Shown in pieces: positions 10,543 to 20,790 of a stretch of 64,000 bases of DNA. The stretch is from Viola odorata (Eukaryota; Streptophyta; Magnoliopsida; Malpighiales; Violaceae). The stretch's first letter is position 1. Every line of letters starts with the position of its first letter. The stretch spans positions 47,404,158 to 47,468,157 of the forward strand of contig OY829540.1 in the NCBI GenBank assembly GCA_963691705.1, written 5' to 3'. Position numbers and translations under genes: made by a program. The notes under the pieces are model-generated. The model saw nothing but the letters and a program-made list of their open reading frames with translations. It was not told the DNA's origin and ran no database searches.

Positions 10543-13521
10543 TATCGCACCCCCTTTTCGTTGAAAATGAGTAAAGGTTCGGGACGGGCCACAATGCGAG
10601 ACAAGTGTTGGACTTGTCTTAACATCATGCAAAATGAAGTCGTCACCCTAATTTTCTAAGGTTTATTAGGGAACCTAATCGTCATGGCATAAAAAATAAA
10701 TAAACTAAGGCACAACGGTCTAAACCAAAGAACGATGGTTCGAGGTCGTGATTATGGACTTTGGAAGGTGTTAGGTACCCAAGTCACATCCTAAAAAGGT
10801 TACCGGTATGCGAGGTGTTTTGAAAATATTTTAAACATGTAATTTGGGCCTTCCAAGGTGACGTTACATCTTAGCATTTTTCGTTGGGATTTGTTATTTC
10901 CGATTGGGACCGAAGGATGGGTTTACCGTTTGTTCGTATGCTAGAGCATATGTTCCCTCCCTTTATCATTGGGTCATGCATGACTAATTTAAACTAGGTG
11001 ATTCTATCATGGCAAAACTAACAAAGTACGTTTTACGGATGCACATATTCCGTGTGGGATCGAAGCCACCATGCATAGCATTTAGCAAGAAAACAATTAT
11101 TTTCATGGTATGAAAGACAAGTGATATAAACATGTTGTGCATGTGAGATTGATTTTAATTATTTTAGCAATTCTATACGTCATGTATACGAGTAGGGTGG
11201 TTCTAACGCTTACTAAGGAGTCATGCATTCGATTCGGTTTTTAGCCTTCAACTAAACATACAAGGAGAAGTTTTAAGGTAACCTTACCTTTCGGATGAAC
11301 CCCAATCGATCCATCTCTTCAAAACCACGATTAACGACAATTCACATAAATATTTAGGTATACGCAAACATACACGATTTTTAACTACTTAGCTAATTAT
11401 TACAAACCACGATTCATAATAAAAACTACTTATCTAATTATTACAAATTGGAGGTCGGAATAACTATCTAACTACTTATTACAACAAGTGAAATACTAAT
11501 TATTACAACAAGTGAAATGGGTAATTCATTATTACAACAACTGAAATTAATTATTACCACATACACGCAATTAGAAATAATTGATAATTAATTATCACAT
11601 CGAATGCATGGAGATAAAGCCTACAATTCTAATGGATTTACAGCATTAACCTACAAAACGAGAGTGTTAGCGAAGGTTTGAAAATAAATAAATAATAAAG
11701 AGCGCATGCGATATTTATTTAATTTGACGAATAAATATTTAAATAAACAAGAAGAACAAAATAAGCAATTTATTTCATGCCAAACAAATAAATAATTAGA
11801 CATAGGAAACAAGTAAACAATTAATTAGACATGGCAAGCAAGTAATCAATTAATTCATTTATCGCATATGAGCAATTCATAACAAATTAAGCATGACATA
11901 ATTAATACTCCATTTATTTATAACATGTAAGCATATTAAAATTTTCACAATAATTTAAACATGGCATAAACACGTTATTATCATGTGAACATACGAGTAT
12001 TTCATATGACTTGAATAATGCATAAAAAATATACAAATAATCCATACGATTTAAATATATCATTTAACATACGAACATTTTAATATCATTTAAACACAAC
12101 AATAAAAAGCATACGAATGTTTTATGCAATTTTAACATGTTATAAAAGCATACGAATATTTTTATTAATTTAAACATGTTATAAAAGCATACGAACATTT
12201 TGCATAATTTTGACGAAAATTAATGGGTCGGGCCCCACCTTTTAGATTTTTGGACATGACAACATGGGCTTGGAATTAATCCAAGCTCAAAACCTTCTAA
12301 TTAAAATAAATGGGCTTGGCATCACCTTTCTTATTTAAAAATTCCGCCCAGCATCATCTTCTTCCCTTTCTTCTTCACGTGGTGGCCGGCGACTCAAGCT
12401 TAGACAAACCCCTAAAATCTACCCAAAACAGCCCCAATCATCATGGTATCAAAGCAGTAGATCAAGGCAACAAGAACAACAAGTGAATTTAAGCAAAACA
12501 GTGGCCAATTTTCACATGGAATAATTAAGCTATTTAACATGCATTTTTGTGATTAATTAGCTAGAGCAAGCAAGCAATTAAATTGAAGCAAGGGAAGAAT
12601 AATTAGCATGAAGACTAAGCATGTGAGGCAAGTTCTAGCAATTTATTTCATGCTTTAGAGACAAAACGAAAATTTAAAGAGAAGCTAGTGAGAGAGAGTT
12701 TACTTTCCAGGAGAGCTTTGGACCAAGAAGGATGAGCAAGAAATGGAGATTAAGAGGAGGATTTAGTGCCCTTGTTTCGTTGCTTGAAGGTCTCTATTTA
12801 TAGGGGAAGGTTGAGTCGGTTTGGAGGGAGCTTGTGGCTGCAAATCGCAAGGGGAGGTGGAAGGTGAACAGTGGCCGGAGTGGAGGCCAAGTTTGGGCTT
12901 GTGTGGCTAGGGATTGCCGATGGGATGTTTGGTGATGATGAATTGTAGTCGGCAAACCTAACTAGGAAGAAATGTGAGGTAATTTTGGATATTTATGCAT
13001 TAATTGTCATTAATGCATGAATTTGGATACGAACGGGATATTTTGGTACGAGCGAATTCGTACAAAAGTGAAAATAAATCTGAGCCGAGGAAACCACGAC
13101 GTGTAGAAAAATAAGACAAGAAAACTAGTGTACAGTAAATAAACGAGAAGTTTGAGTTAACGTATTTATTTTCTCTTTCGGAAATGTCAAAAGGTTCGGA
13201 CGCAAAATAAATGCCCTTACGGAAAAAATTGAACGAAACCAAACGAGAGGGTGTGAAAGAGAAAAATAGTACGTATTTATCAATTAAAGAAATTATGCGT
13301 CCGACCCACGATCCCGGGAAACTTACTCGGGACTGATAGAAGTTCAGGTAAAGACAGTCGAAAGTACGAAAAAATGAGAAGGCACGAAATGACACGGAAT
13401 ATTAAACAAACTAGCCTAGGACCAAAAATCGATAGAAATTTGACCTAGAAGAGCTATTAAATGCGGTAAACTTAAAATACAAAAATAAGTGGTGACGTAA
13501 GTCAAAATTCGGGTAGTAACA
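10543..13521 (-). repeat. 5' LTR of the gag-only element, about 2.98 kb
   Basis: The right edge is fixed by the end of identity with 1-1487 at the terminal CA (13521). The left edge is set by the primer site and by similarity to the LTR at 53878: both begin TRTCGC followed by a C-rich stretch and share GTCATGGCAT and GGTTACCGGT further in. The left terminal dinucleotide is TA rather than TG, so that edge is good only to a few bases. Confidence 0.82.
12794..12802 (-). promoter_or_regulatory. TATA-like box in the 5' LTR
   Basis: The minus strand reads TATAAATAG inside the 5' LTR, in a sensible place for a Pol II promoter. Equivalent boxes occur at 763-771 in the other LTR and near 56709-56719 in the LTR of the second Tat-type element. 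Confidence 0.5.
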
Positions 13522-14048
13522 CGTCACAAATTGTGTGTGTTGTGGATTACACCCTTTGGCAACCAAGGAAGTGAAAGAGATGGCCGCCAATGCTAGCGGC
13601 ATGCCGCTAAGAAGAGCAAGTTTAGGCGAAGATTGGCAGCAGCTAGCGGCATGCCGCCAAGGACTGTTTCTGTTTACGAGAAGAATAAGCTCCAAGTTGT
13701 CCGAATTGCACAAATTAAATCTGAGATTGTTCCAGCTGTGCAATTAGCTATTTTAATTAATTAAATTAGTTTTAGACATATTTATAATTAGTTTAATTAA
13801 TTATTTAATTAGAAGTTTGATTAGGAAGAGGACTTGTAAGGCAAGTCTAACTCTAGTATAATTTATTTAAATGAGCCACCCTTTTTTGTATTTTCAGACT
13901 ATTTTTTATAATTAAAATCCAAATAAGTTTTCTCTCAATTGTTCATGCGTGAACCTTGTCCCTCATTGAGTCCGAACACTTGATTAGGATAGCAAGTAAA
14001 CCCGAAAGTTCACCCCCATTGAGTCATCGCTCGAGGTTGATATTCACA
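13522..14048. other. Decayed LTR-like DNA, no gene
   Basis: No coding sequence is recognisable. The AT-rich stretch, the GGACTTGTAAGGCAAGTC palindrome-like word and the style of the sequence resemble an old LTR. The same material resumes after the hAT insertion (14756-14870). The word GCTAGCGGCATGCCGC occurs twice (13595-13650). The gag-only element is inserted at its left edge. Confidence 0.35.
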
Positions 14049-14056
14049 GGTCGAGG

Positions 14057-14747
14057 TAGGGGTGTCCATCGGACGGTAGATCGGTATACCATCCGAAATA
14101 TTTCGGTATTCTGTATACCGAATGTAAAAAAAAAATACCATACCGTACCGAAATACCGAAATTAATTCTTTATTAATGAATTCAAAATTAATTCTTTGAA
14201 CAAAATTCATAATCTTAAAATCGTACGACTATGGACACTAAATCATACCTACAGCAAAGAATACTTGTCAGCAAAATATACATATTTACACACATTAAAC
14301 AGTTCGCTGGAGAAATATAGATGACCAAATAAAATGCTGCTAATCTTAAGCCTCACATGCACAGGCTACAGAAAAAAGTAAATGGCGAAAAAAGTAAAAG
14401 AAGAGAGGAGATGCGAAGGAAGTAATTAAAAGTAAAAAATTGATAAAATCATTAGAAGAAAAGAATGAACCCTTACCCTCTTTCCTCTAAGAAAAATTTC
14501 AACCACTAGACCACATAACTCAATTTGAATTTATAAACCAAACGTATATATATTTATCAAACTGTTCCACAGTGATATGTAAAACTTCGGTACGGTAGGT
14601 TCGGTAATACCGAACCAACCAAAATCAATACCGTACCATACCGAAATACCGAACAGTAAATTCGGTCTAAAAAATACCGTCCGAATTTGGGTAATTTCGG
14701 TACGGTACCACGGTATTTTCGGTACGGTATTTTGGTGGACACCCCTA
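14057..14747. mobile_element. hAT-type non-autonomous element, perfect 8-bp target duplication
   Basis: The 12-base perfect terminal inverted repeat TAGGGGTGTCCA (14057-14068) faces TGGACACCCCTA (14736-14747). It is flanked by the identical 8-mers GGTCGAGG at 14049-14056 and 14748-14755. Subterminal regions at both ends are filled with ACCGTACCGAAATACCGAA-type repeats in both orientations, typical of hAT binding regions. The interior is about 300 bases of AT-rich DNA with no transposase. 8-bp duplications and TAGGGGTG ends define the hAT superfamily. Confidence 0.95.
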
Positions 14748-14874
14748 GGTCGAGGGATCGAGTCAAGAACCTCACTTGAAATCGATTAGGTTGGTTGACA
14801 CAGGTTGTCTTTAGGTCTAAGCTCGTACTTGTTGAGTTTATCTTCCGCATCCGAAATCCAAGCTTAGAACTAGA

Positions 14875-15789
14875 TTGGGGAATTACTCGTTACGCATCCT
14901 AAACTTCATATGGAGGTTTGGTAGTGACTCTCTCCCAACCAGGGTAAACCTAGTGAGGAGAGGTGTATCGGTGGACCAAGTGTGGTCATGTTGCAATAAG
15001 GAAGTTGAATCGACTCCACATTTGTTGTTGTCTTACCCGTTTGCAAGGGGGGTGTGGGGAAAGTTTGCTTTCTGGGATAGGGTTCCGGAGCTGCAACGAG
15101 ACAATTAGGTGGTTTGGCTAGCAGGGCTAAAGGCATCATTGGAGGAATCGGATATAGAGAAGCTCATCTCCATCCTTTGGTCCTTGTGGACATCGAGGAA
15201 CAACAGGATCTTCCGTCAGTGCAATGAATCAATCCAAGAGGTTGTTATTAGAGGCGAAAAATTATTGTCTGATTTCAAGAAGGCATGGTGTCTGCAGCAC
15301 AAGCTCACTGCCCCGACTCCCCAATCTATCGCTCCGAAATGGCAGTCTCCTAATACAGGGGTGGTAAAGGTAAACACGGATGCAGCGATAGGGGCTACGG
15401 GAATTGTCTGGTAATTTATAGCTTGAGATGCTAGGGGTGAAACGGTATTTTCTGGAGCAATTTACCTTCCGCATAGAACTGAGGTGCAAACAGCGGAGGC
15501 ACTGGCGCTAAGGGACGCTATAACGCATGCTCGCCAATGGGGGTGTGACAGGATTATAGTTGAGTCTGACTACTTGCAGAACATCCTAGCCCTGACCAAT
15601 GGAGATTTCCCATTAAGCTATGCGGGATTGGTGCTGGAGGAGGTGGAACGCCTAGCTTCTACTTTCCATAGTTGCTCCTTTACGCATCCAAGACGATCCA
15701 CGAATATCCCAGTGTATAAGTTAGGAAATATATGGATAGGGGAATTTCCCGAGGCGATCACGCCTTTTGTACTAGCAGATATGAATTAA
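14875..15789 (+). pseudogene. LINE-type zf-RVT and RNase H (RVT_3) remnant
   Basis: A single plus frame runs through the interval with stops at 15106-15108, 15412-15414 and 15424-15426. The first part resembles the zinc-binding region after plant LINE reverse transcriptases (IWRFGSDSLPTRVNL, WSCCNKEVESTPHLLL, then FARGVWG). The second part is an RNase H fold: VKVNTDAAIG, TAEALALRDAI and IIVESDY carry the usual Asp/Glu/Asp residues. The RT itself is absent. This fold also occurs in free-standing plant RNase H-like genes, so a LINE origin is likely but not certain. It is inactive. Confidence 0.75.
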
Positions 15790-16180
15790 TCCAAATATAT
15801 TTTTCCTTAAAAAATGGGGAAATAGGATAAACACCCATGTACTATTCACGAAAAGCAAACACCTCCTTTGACCTTCAAAACGTCAAATACACCTCCCCTG
15901 AACTACATTGACCGTGCAAAGTGTAGTCTCCGTCCAGTTTGACTAACAGAACCGTCAAACTTACTCCCTACAACATGTTTCCTTCTTCTTTTAAACCTAT
16001 TCTAGGTAATTTACTTTAAAAATAGTTTTCGCAAATTAAAAAAAGAAAAAGAAACTAATCTACCCAGCCGCCCAACTAGCAGTCAATCTCTCATCTTCTT
16101 CTTCCCAAACCCTACAACACCAAAACATCATCTTCTTTCCTCAACCAGCCCTGCCCCGACCACCACAAGCAACTCCGGCG
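15790..16180. other. Non-coding interval with a transposon-end-like start
   Basis: The stretch at 15815-15960 (GGGAAATAGGATAAACACC, then CAAACACCTCC) looks like the end of a DNA transposon or MITE, but no partner end was found. The remainder, 16060-16170, has the CT- and CCA-rich look of a 5' leader upstream of the glycine-rich fragment. Confidence 0.3.
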
Positions 16181-16414
16181 ATGAGGGATGCTATCGAGGG
16201 GATGAATGGTCAGAATCTTGACGATCGTAACATCACCGTAAACGAAGCTCAATCCCGCAAGAGCGGAGGAGGCGGTGATACAGTCGCGGTGGTGGATACA
16301 GCCGTGGCGGTGGAGGATATGGTGGCTCTCGCAGCGGAGGTTATGGCAACGGTAGTGGTGGAGGAGGATATGGATTTAGATCTGGATCCAGATCTAGATT
16401 TATGTGGAGGTTGA
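16181..16414 (+). pseudogene. Fragment of a glycine-rich RNA-binding protein gene, frameshifted
   Basis: The opening frame has the end of an RRM (AIEGMNGQNLDDRNITVNEAQSR), which plant GRP7/GRP8-type proteins carry just before their glycine-rich tail. One base is missing near 16279. Read in the next frame, the DNA gives GYSRGGGYSRGGGGYGG-type repeats up to about 16395, so the tail was present. The first two-thirds of the RRM, with RNP1 and RNP2, is missing. The frame as written turns into Val/Ala/Asp-rich nonsense. Family proteins bind RNA in cold and circadian responses; this piece cannot. Confidence 0.8.
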
Positions 16415-18342
16415 AGGATTTTCTGGTTCGTCGATTGAGATGGGTCTGGTTAGGCATGATGAACACGACGAGGATATAGATTCAGATGGGTCTGGTTCGT
16501 CGAGGAGGAAAGGATTTTCCAGCTTTCGATTGACAGTCTGTCAATCCATAACAAGCCTAGTCGTATGGATCAAATCGATGGTTGTGGATAATAGAAATAT
16601 ATACTGTTTCTTTTTAATTTTGTTGTTGTTGTTGTTGATTATAAATTCTGGGTAGTCTCTATCTTGGTTTTCCTTGCATTTACTCAATTCTGCAACTGGG
16701 AGTTTCTTCAAATCGTATGTTTCTTTAATTGCATTTACCCAATTGGGATTTCCTTTGAAATTTTAATTTGTGCGTTGAAATTTTGAATGAAGAAAAGAAA
16801 AGAAAAAAACAATTTAAAAATGAGCTAGTGTAATGAATTTAGAGAGAAAATTAAAAAAAGAAAAAGAAGATGAACAATTTTTATTTTAACTCAAATTCAA
16901 ACATCTTTTAATTAATTAGAGTATTCCCGGCTAAAAAAAAGAAGGAAACAAGAAGAAAAAAACGCGTTACTCTTCAATCCACTTCTAAACAATCTTCACT
17001 TGAGATTTAAGAGAGGGAGCTAAATTTCACTTATGATCGATTTTTTGAAAATCGTAGTACTTTACTTATTGGATCATTGCTCTCTACCAATACGGAATCT
17101 AGTGCAACATCTGTATTAGGTGACGTAACACCCCTCCCAACAAGCCGAACAGTAATGTCATTCATTTGAAGCCACACAACCTTTTGCAACTGGTCATGTG
17201 ACGGGTCAAAAATCACAGTCTTATCAAGCTTGCTCAACAACTCAGCAGCACAAGGGGGCTTAACTTACTGGGTAGAGAAGAATGGTGGACTTGTTAATGC
17301 GTCTACTGGACTCCCTAATGATAGACTGAGAGATGATATGCTGAGATTGAATAAATTGTTGATGATAGGATAGTTTGTGTTATTTTTCGTTGCTCTTTTG
17401 AATTCTTGAAAATGTACAGCTGTTAGCAGAGTCCATTGCTGTCATTTCTGTTGAAAGGGTACCGTTTCTTTGTTTGCGTGGATGTAATTGAATATAATAG
17501 TATTTTACTCGTTTGTTTTCTGACCATTTTCTCTAAGTGCCTGTTTGGCATTCTGGTTTGGTACCAGGAAGTTGGTTACCAAAACCAGAATGTTTAAACC
17601 AACTTCTAAAGAAGTTGGTTTAAAAAACCAAAGAAAACACGTGTTTTGAGGCTGCCAATAATTGCTCCTGGTTTCAGCCAAAACACGGAACGAGTTTCCA
17701 ATTTAATGAAACTTTCGAAATCCAAAAATACCCTGGGTATTTCTTTCATCGCGTCCATTTTTTCTTCTTCTTCCTCAGTTCATCCAAAAATTCTCTCTCT
17801 CCTCAAACCCGACCTCTCACCTCCAAAATCCCCTTTTCCTCTTCGAAAATCACTCAAATCTTCTTCGAATCCTCTCAAAATTTGACCAAACATTACCTAC
17901 ATCCATTCAAACAAAACCCATCAATTTATTTCAAAATCCATCCGTAAAATCACTCTCAAATTAAAAACCAGGTGCCCGATCTTCTTCTTCTTCTTCGCCG
18001 TGTAGCAGCCTGACGTCGGCGTTCTTCTTCCAACCTCACGCCGGCCCTTATACAGAGAGAGAGGTGCCTCACTTCCAAGGTGAATACCCAGAAACCCTTT
18101 TCTTCTATTTCCTTTTTCGTTCAATTAAGGGTAGGGTTACTACTCTTCATTTTCCCCCAAATCTCTTCTTTGCATTAAGTTCGTTTGCGGATAATTATGT
18201 CAAGATTCGTGATTCGCGTTATGGCTATTACTATTACTCGTAGAATAGTTTTTTCCCTCATTTTTTCCCCCCAACTATTACTCGTTTCTCTCGTTCGTGG
18301 AAGCAAAAAAGTGCGAAAGAAGAAGAAGCAGAACCAGCAACC
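16415..18342. other. Non-coding interval before the SmE fragment
   Basis: No gene is recognised. 16400-17000 is AT-rich. 17527-17760 has the CCTGTTTGGCATTCTGG style of a MITE end with internal short inverted repeats (CCAACTTCTAAAGAAGTTGG); 24396-24580 is in a similar style. 17960-18340 is CT-rich then purine-rich and probably includes the SmE promoter and leader. A short minus frame at 17031-17240 could not be matched to any family. Confidence 0.4.
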
Positions 18343-18688
18343 ATGGCGAGCACCAAAGTTCAGCGGATTATGACCCAACCCATTGTATTTTCTACCTCCT
18401 TCTTCTTTTTCTATTTTTTTTGGCTTTATTATCTGTTCTATATTGCTAATTTTCGCTTTTGCTCGTTTGTTTTTTGGGTTTGGTTTTCAGAATCTGATCT
18501 TCAGGTTTCTTCAAAGCGTAAGTGATATCTCACACTGTTCTGCTTGCTGTTTTAAGCTTGAATCTTTTATGTCCCTTAAAGACGAATGGTGTTGCGAGTT
18601 AAACTATTTTTTTGGGTTTGTGCAGAAAGCCCGGATTCAGATTTGGTTGTTTGAGCAGAAGGATTTGAGAATTGAAGGTCGTATTATT
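18343..18688 (+). pseudogene. Small nuclear ribonucleoprotein E (SmE), exons 1-3 only
   Basis: Three exons with GT-AG borders: 18343-18384 (starts MASTKVQRIMTQPI), 18491-18517 (NLIFRFLQS) and 18626-18688 (KARIQIWLFEQKDLRIEGRI). Joined, they give about the first 44 residues of the ~88-residue SmE, a core Sm-ring protein of spliceosomal snRNPs, including the Sm1 motif start. The second half (Sm2) should follow the donor at 18689, but no convincing exon is found before the kinase exon at 20041. A weak echo (GGGTTTGAGTACAT) lies at 19250. Start and splice sites are intact, so the 5' part may still be transcribed. Confidence 0.85.
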
Positions 18689-20040
18689 GTAAGTTCTCGT
18701 ACTGTATTCCAATTGAAACCTGTCATTGTTTGCACTTTGTTTGTTATACTTTTTGGTTTAGGGTTTCCAGTAGCAGTTGTTTATATACATATTTAGTTGG
18801 TGAAGGGAAAGGAAGAACGGAACACAAGTAATCTAGCTGAAAATGTGACTCCATTATCGGAATTTTTGAATACTTTATTTAACTTTCAGAGATTTGAGTA
18901 GTTTGGCAATAGTTGCTAATTTGAAATTTAGACGTTTTAGAGAATATGGTAGTAGGTGTTTGTAGTTTGATTGTTATTTCCATTTGGGAGGGAGAAATGC
19001 CATGCTGTTCTTCTATTGGTGGAAACGAGAGTGTTTTTTTAATAGTTCCATTGTACACGTACCTGCTTCTAAGCTATAGAATCCACTAAGTCTGCAGATG
19101 GGCATTTCATAAGGATCCTACATGAACAAGAGAATGATGGTAGATGTTCTGTTAGGGACAGCTGCCTAAGTAATTGATTGGATCTGGGACAATTCTTGTT
19201 AACACTCTCTACTTGCTAGTTAATGCTCGTGTATGATTGGTAAATGCAGATGGGGTTTGAGTACATATAAATGTGCAAGTTGTTGAAGTGTGTGTAGTCA
19301 ACCAAACTGTTATTGTCATATCATAGTTGTTTCACCGTTAGCAAAACATAAATTTACCTCTTTTGCTGTATCTATTTTTATTGTTCCTTTATTTTTAAGT
19401 GAAAGAGTTGATGAACACGTAAGTTAATACAGCCTCTCTTGTCTACCTCGCTCTGAAGAAAATTTGCAATTCACTACTCTAAACTTGTTTCTTTTAATAT
19501 ACAGGGGAAAGTGAGAACCAGTCCAGGGAAGATGATGATTTAGTGGCCACATTGAGTGTGTAGTGAGCTAATATGCGTATGTTGTACTTTTGTTTCTAAC
19601 TCTTCAACTTCGAGCTTCCTTGCGACAGCGAATGAAATATCCAAAACTCAGATATTCTAGATGTAAAGCTATTTCTTGGATGTTATATTCTATTCTATTG
19701 TGCTTGTTTATATGCATTTTGCAAAGTTATGCTTATTAGTACATTAGACTGGAAGCACATCCAAGGTTTAGTTTGATGTATATGCATTTGATTTGTTTTG
19801 GTGGGGCAGTTGACGAAGTGATTGATAGTGGTGTGACGTAAGAATTATACCCTGCTATTTTGATGTCTGAGGTGGCTTGTTGGTCAAGTTAGTTCATCAT
19901 CTCAATCCAATGTCTACAAAGTTTTAGATGCATTTCTGTGTTTATGATCATATTTGTTGATATGCTACCTGTCCTTGCCTGACCTATTTTCGTTGCCAAG
20001 AACTAATGCTTTAGCCTTTTGTTGTTTTCATTGTTTCCAG
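18689..20040 (+). other. Intron-like DNA after the SmE fragment
   Basis: T-rich, intron-like sequence. An exon-like stretch at about 19505-19562, preceded by ACAG, reads GESENQSREDDDLVATLSV then a stop; I cannot place it. No other coding signal is seen. Confidence 0.4.
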
Positions 20041-20127
20041 AAAATCTGACAATATTCTCAATAAGAAGATCCCTTGGCCTAATGTTCCTGAAAACATGTC
20101 TTATGAGGCCCAAGACTTGATTAACAG
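20041..20127 (+). pseudogene. Single exon of an IRE-like AGC protein kinase
   Basis: An 87-base exon between TTTCCAG and GTTGGC reads [20 protein letters not shown] then EAQDLINR. Plant INCOMPLETE ROOT HAIR ELONGATION-type kinases have this stretch after the APE motif (FDNILNRx[13 protein letters not shown]). Two bases of the usual phenylalanine codon appear to be missing at its start. No other kinase exon is nearby on either strand, so this is an isolated fragment lying convergent to the HSP101 fragment. Confidence 0.75.
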
Positions 20128-20179
20128 GTTGGCATTAATTATTTTTAATGTTATTGTCATAACTTGCAAAGGGATTTTC

Positions 20180-20790
20180 TTAGCCAATTGGCTGCTGCGG
20201 CCTACCCAAACCAGCCCTTGACCTGAGCATCGCCTCAGCAACAGTGGTCCTGTCCCACTCTCCAAGCCCAATTAGCCTCTCTTTACCAGTTTGGTCAAGC
20301 GTTGTCACAGGGATGCCAGTCCAATGACTTACAACTTCTGCAATATGGTCTGGTCCAACAGTTTCTGCCAACATATGGTTTTCATCCTTGATTCCTTCAA
20401 GTTTTGTAATGCCTGCATGGATTTCCTCCAATACACCGTACTTCAAATCAACATCTCTAGCTAAACCGTGTCTTCTTTCTGCTTTTTGAATAAAGAACAA
20501 CCTCCTTTTCCTTCTACTTCAGCCACCACATCTCATCAACCTCTTTCTCCTTGTACTTCATCATCAAGCGCTGCAGCTTATCTCTCAAGTACAGGACATC
20601 TACATTTGAACAATAGATTTCCAACATAATTTCACAAAACATACCTGTGATGTATCGACTAGACAATTGCGCAGCAACTACAAGAGCTCTGTCCTCAATT
20701 CGACAACCATGGTGACCTTCATACTTCTCTTTTGGACCCCGGAGAATGCTAATAGTGTTTGGTACACTAGGTTCAACAACGTAGACTTGT
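20180..20790 (-). pseudogene. HSP101/ClpB fragment fused to RPL32
   Basis: From 20787 leftward the minus strand reads [16 protein letters not shown], then EGHHG and [14 protein letters not shown], as in the first ATPase domain of cytosolic HSP101. A GTATGT...TGTAG intron of about 45 bases (near 20600-20645) follows. Then comes middle-domain sequence ([30 protein letters not shown]) and VGPDHIAEVVSHWTGIPVT, ending at [15 protein letters not shown]. Compared with the family, it lacks about 70 residues after SSRYIT and about 15 residues before AMLRS. It also has a one-base frameshift after EKYE/EGHHG context near 20760 and another near 20500. HSP101 is a hexameric disaggregase; this is a dead piece. 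Confidence 0.88.

Larger units (their letters stand above)
1..13521 (-). mobile_element. Tat/Ogre-type LTR retrotransposon, gag only, pol absent (left end cut by window)
   Basis: Two direct repeats (1-1487 and 12055-13521, the latter the inner part of a roughly 3-kb LTR) bracket about 9 kb. The gag frame is on the minus strand, so the 5' LTR is on the right. A TGG-starting primer site lies three bases from that LTR, and a purine tract abuts the other LTR. A Ty3/gypsy-type gag with two Cys/His knuckles lies between. No protease, RT, RNase H or integrase frame is visible between gag and the 3' LTR; that space holds tandem repeats. The element is therefore non-autonomous, resembling gag-only terminal-repeat retrotransposons. 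The two LTR copies are nearly identical over about 1.47 kb apart from a few small indels, which points to a recent insertion. The target duplication cannot be tested because the left end lies outside the window. Confidence 0.88.

Noticed and set aside
19248..19300. Exon 4 of SmE starting GGGTTTGAGTACAT
   Set aside because: Only a dozen bases resemble the expected GFDEYM codons, the Asp codon is missing and a stop follows at once; too weak to annotate.
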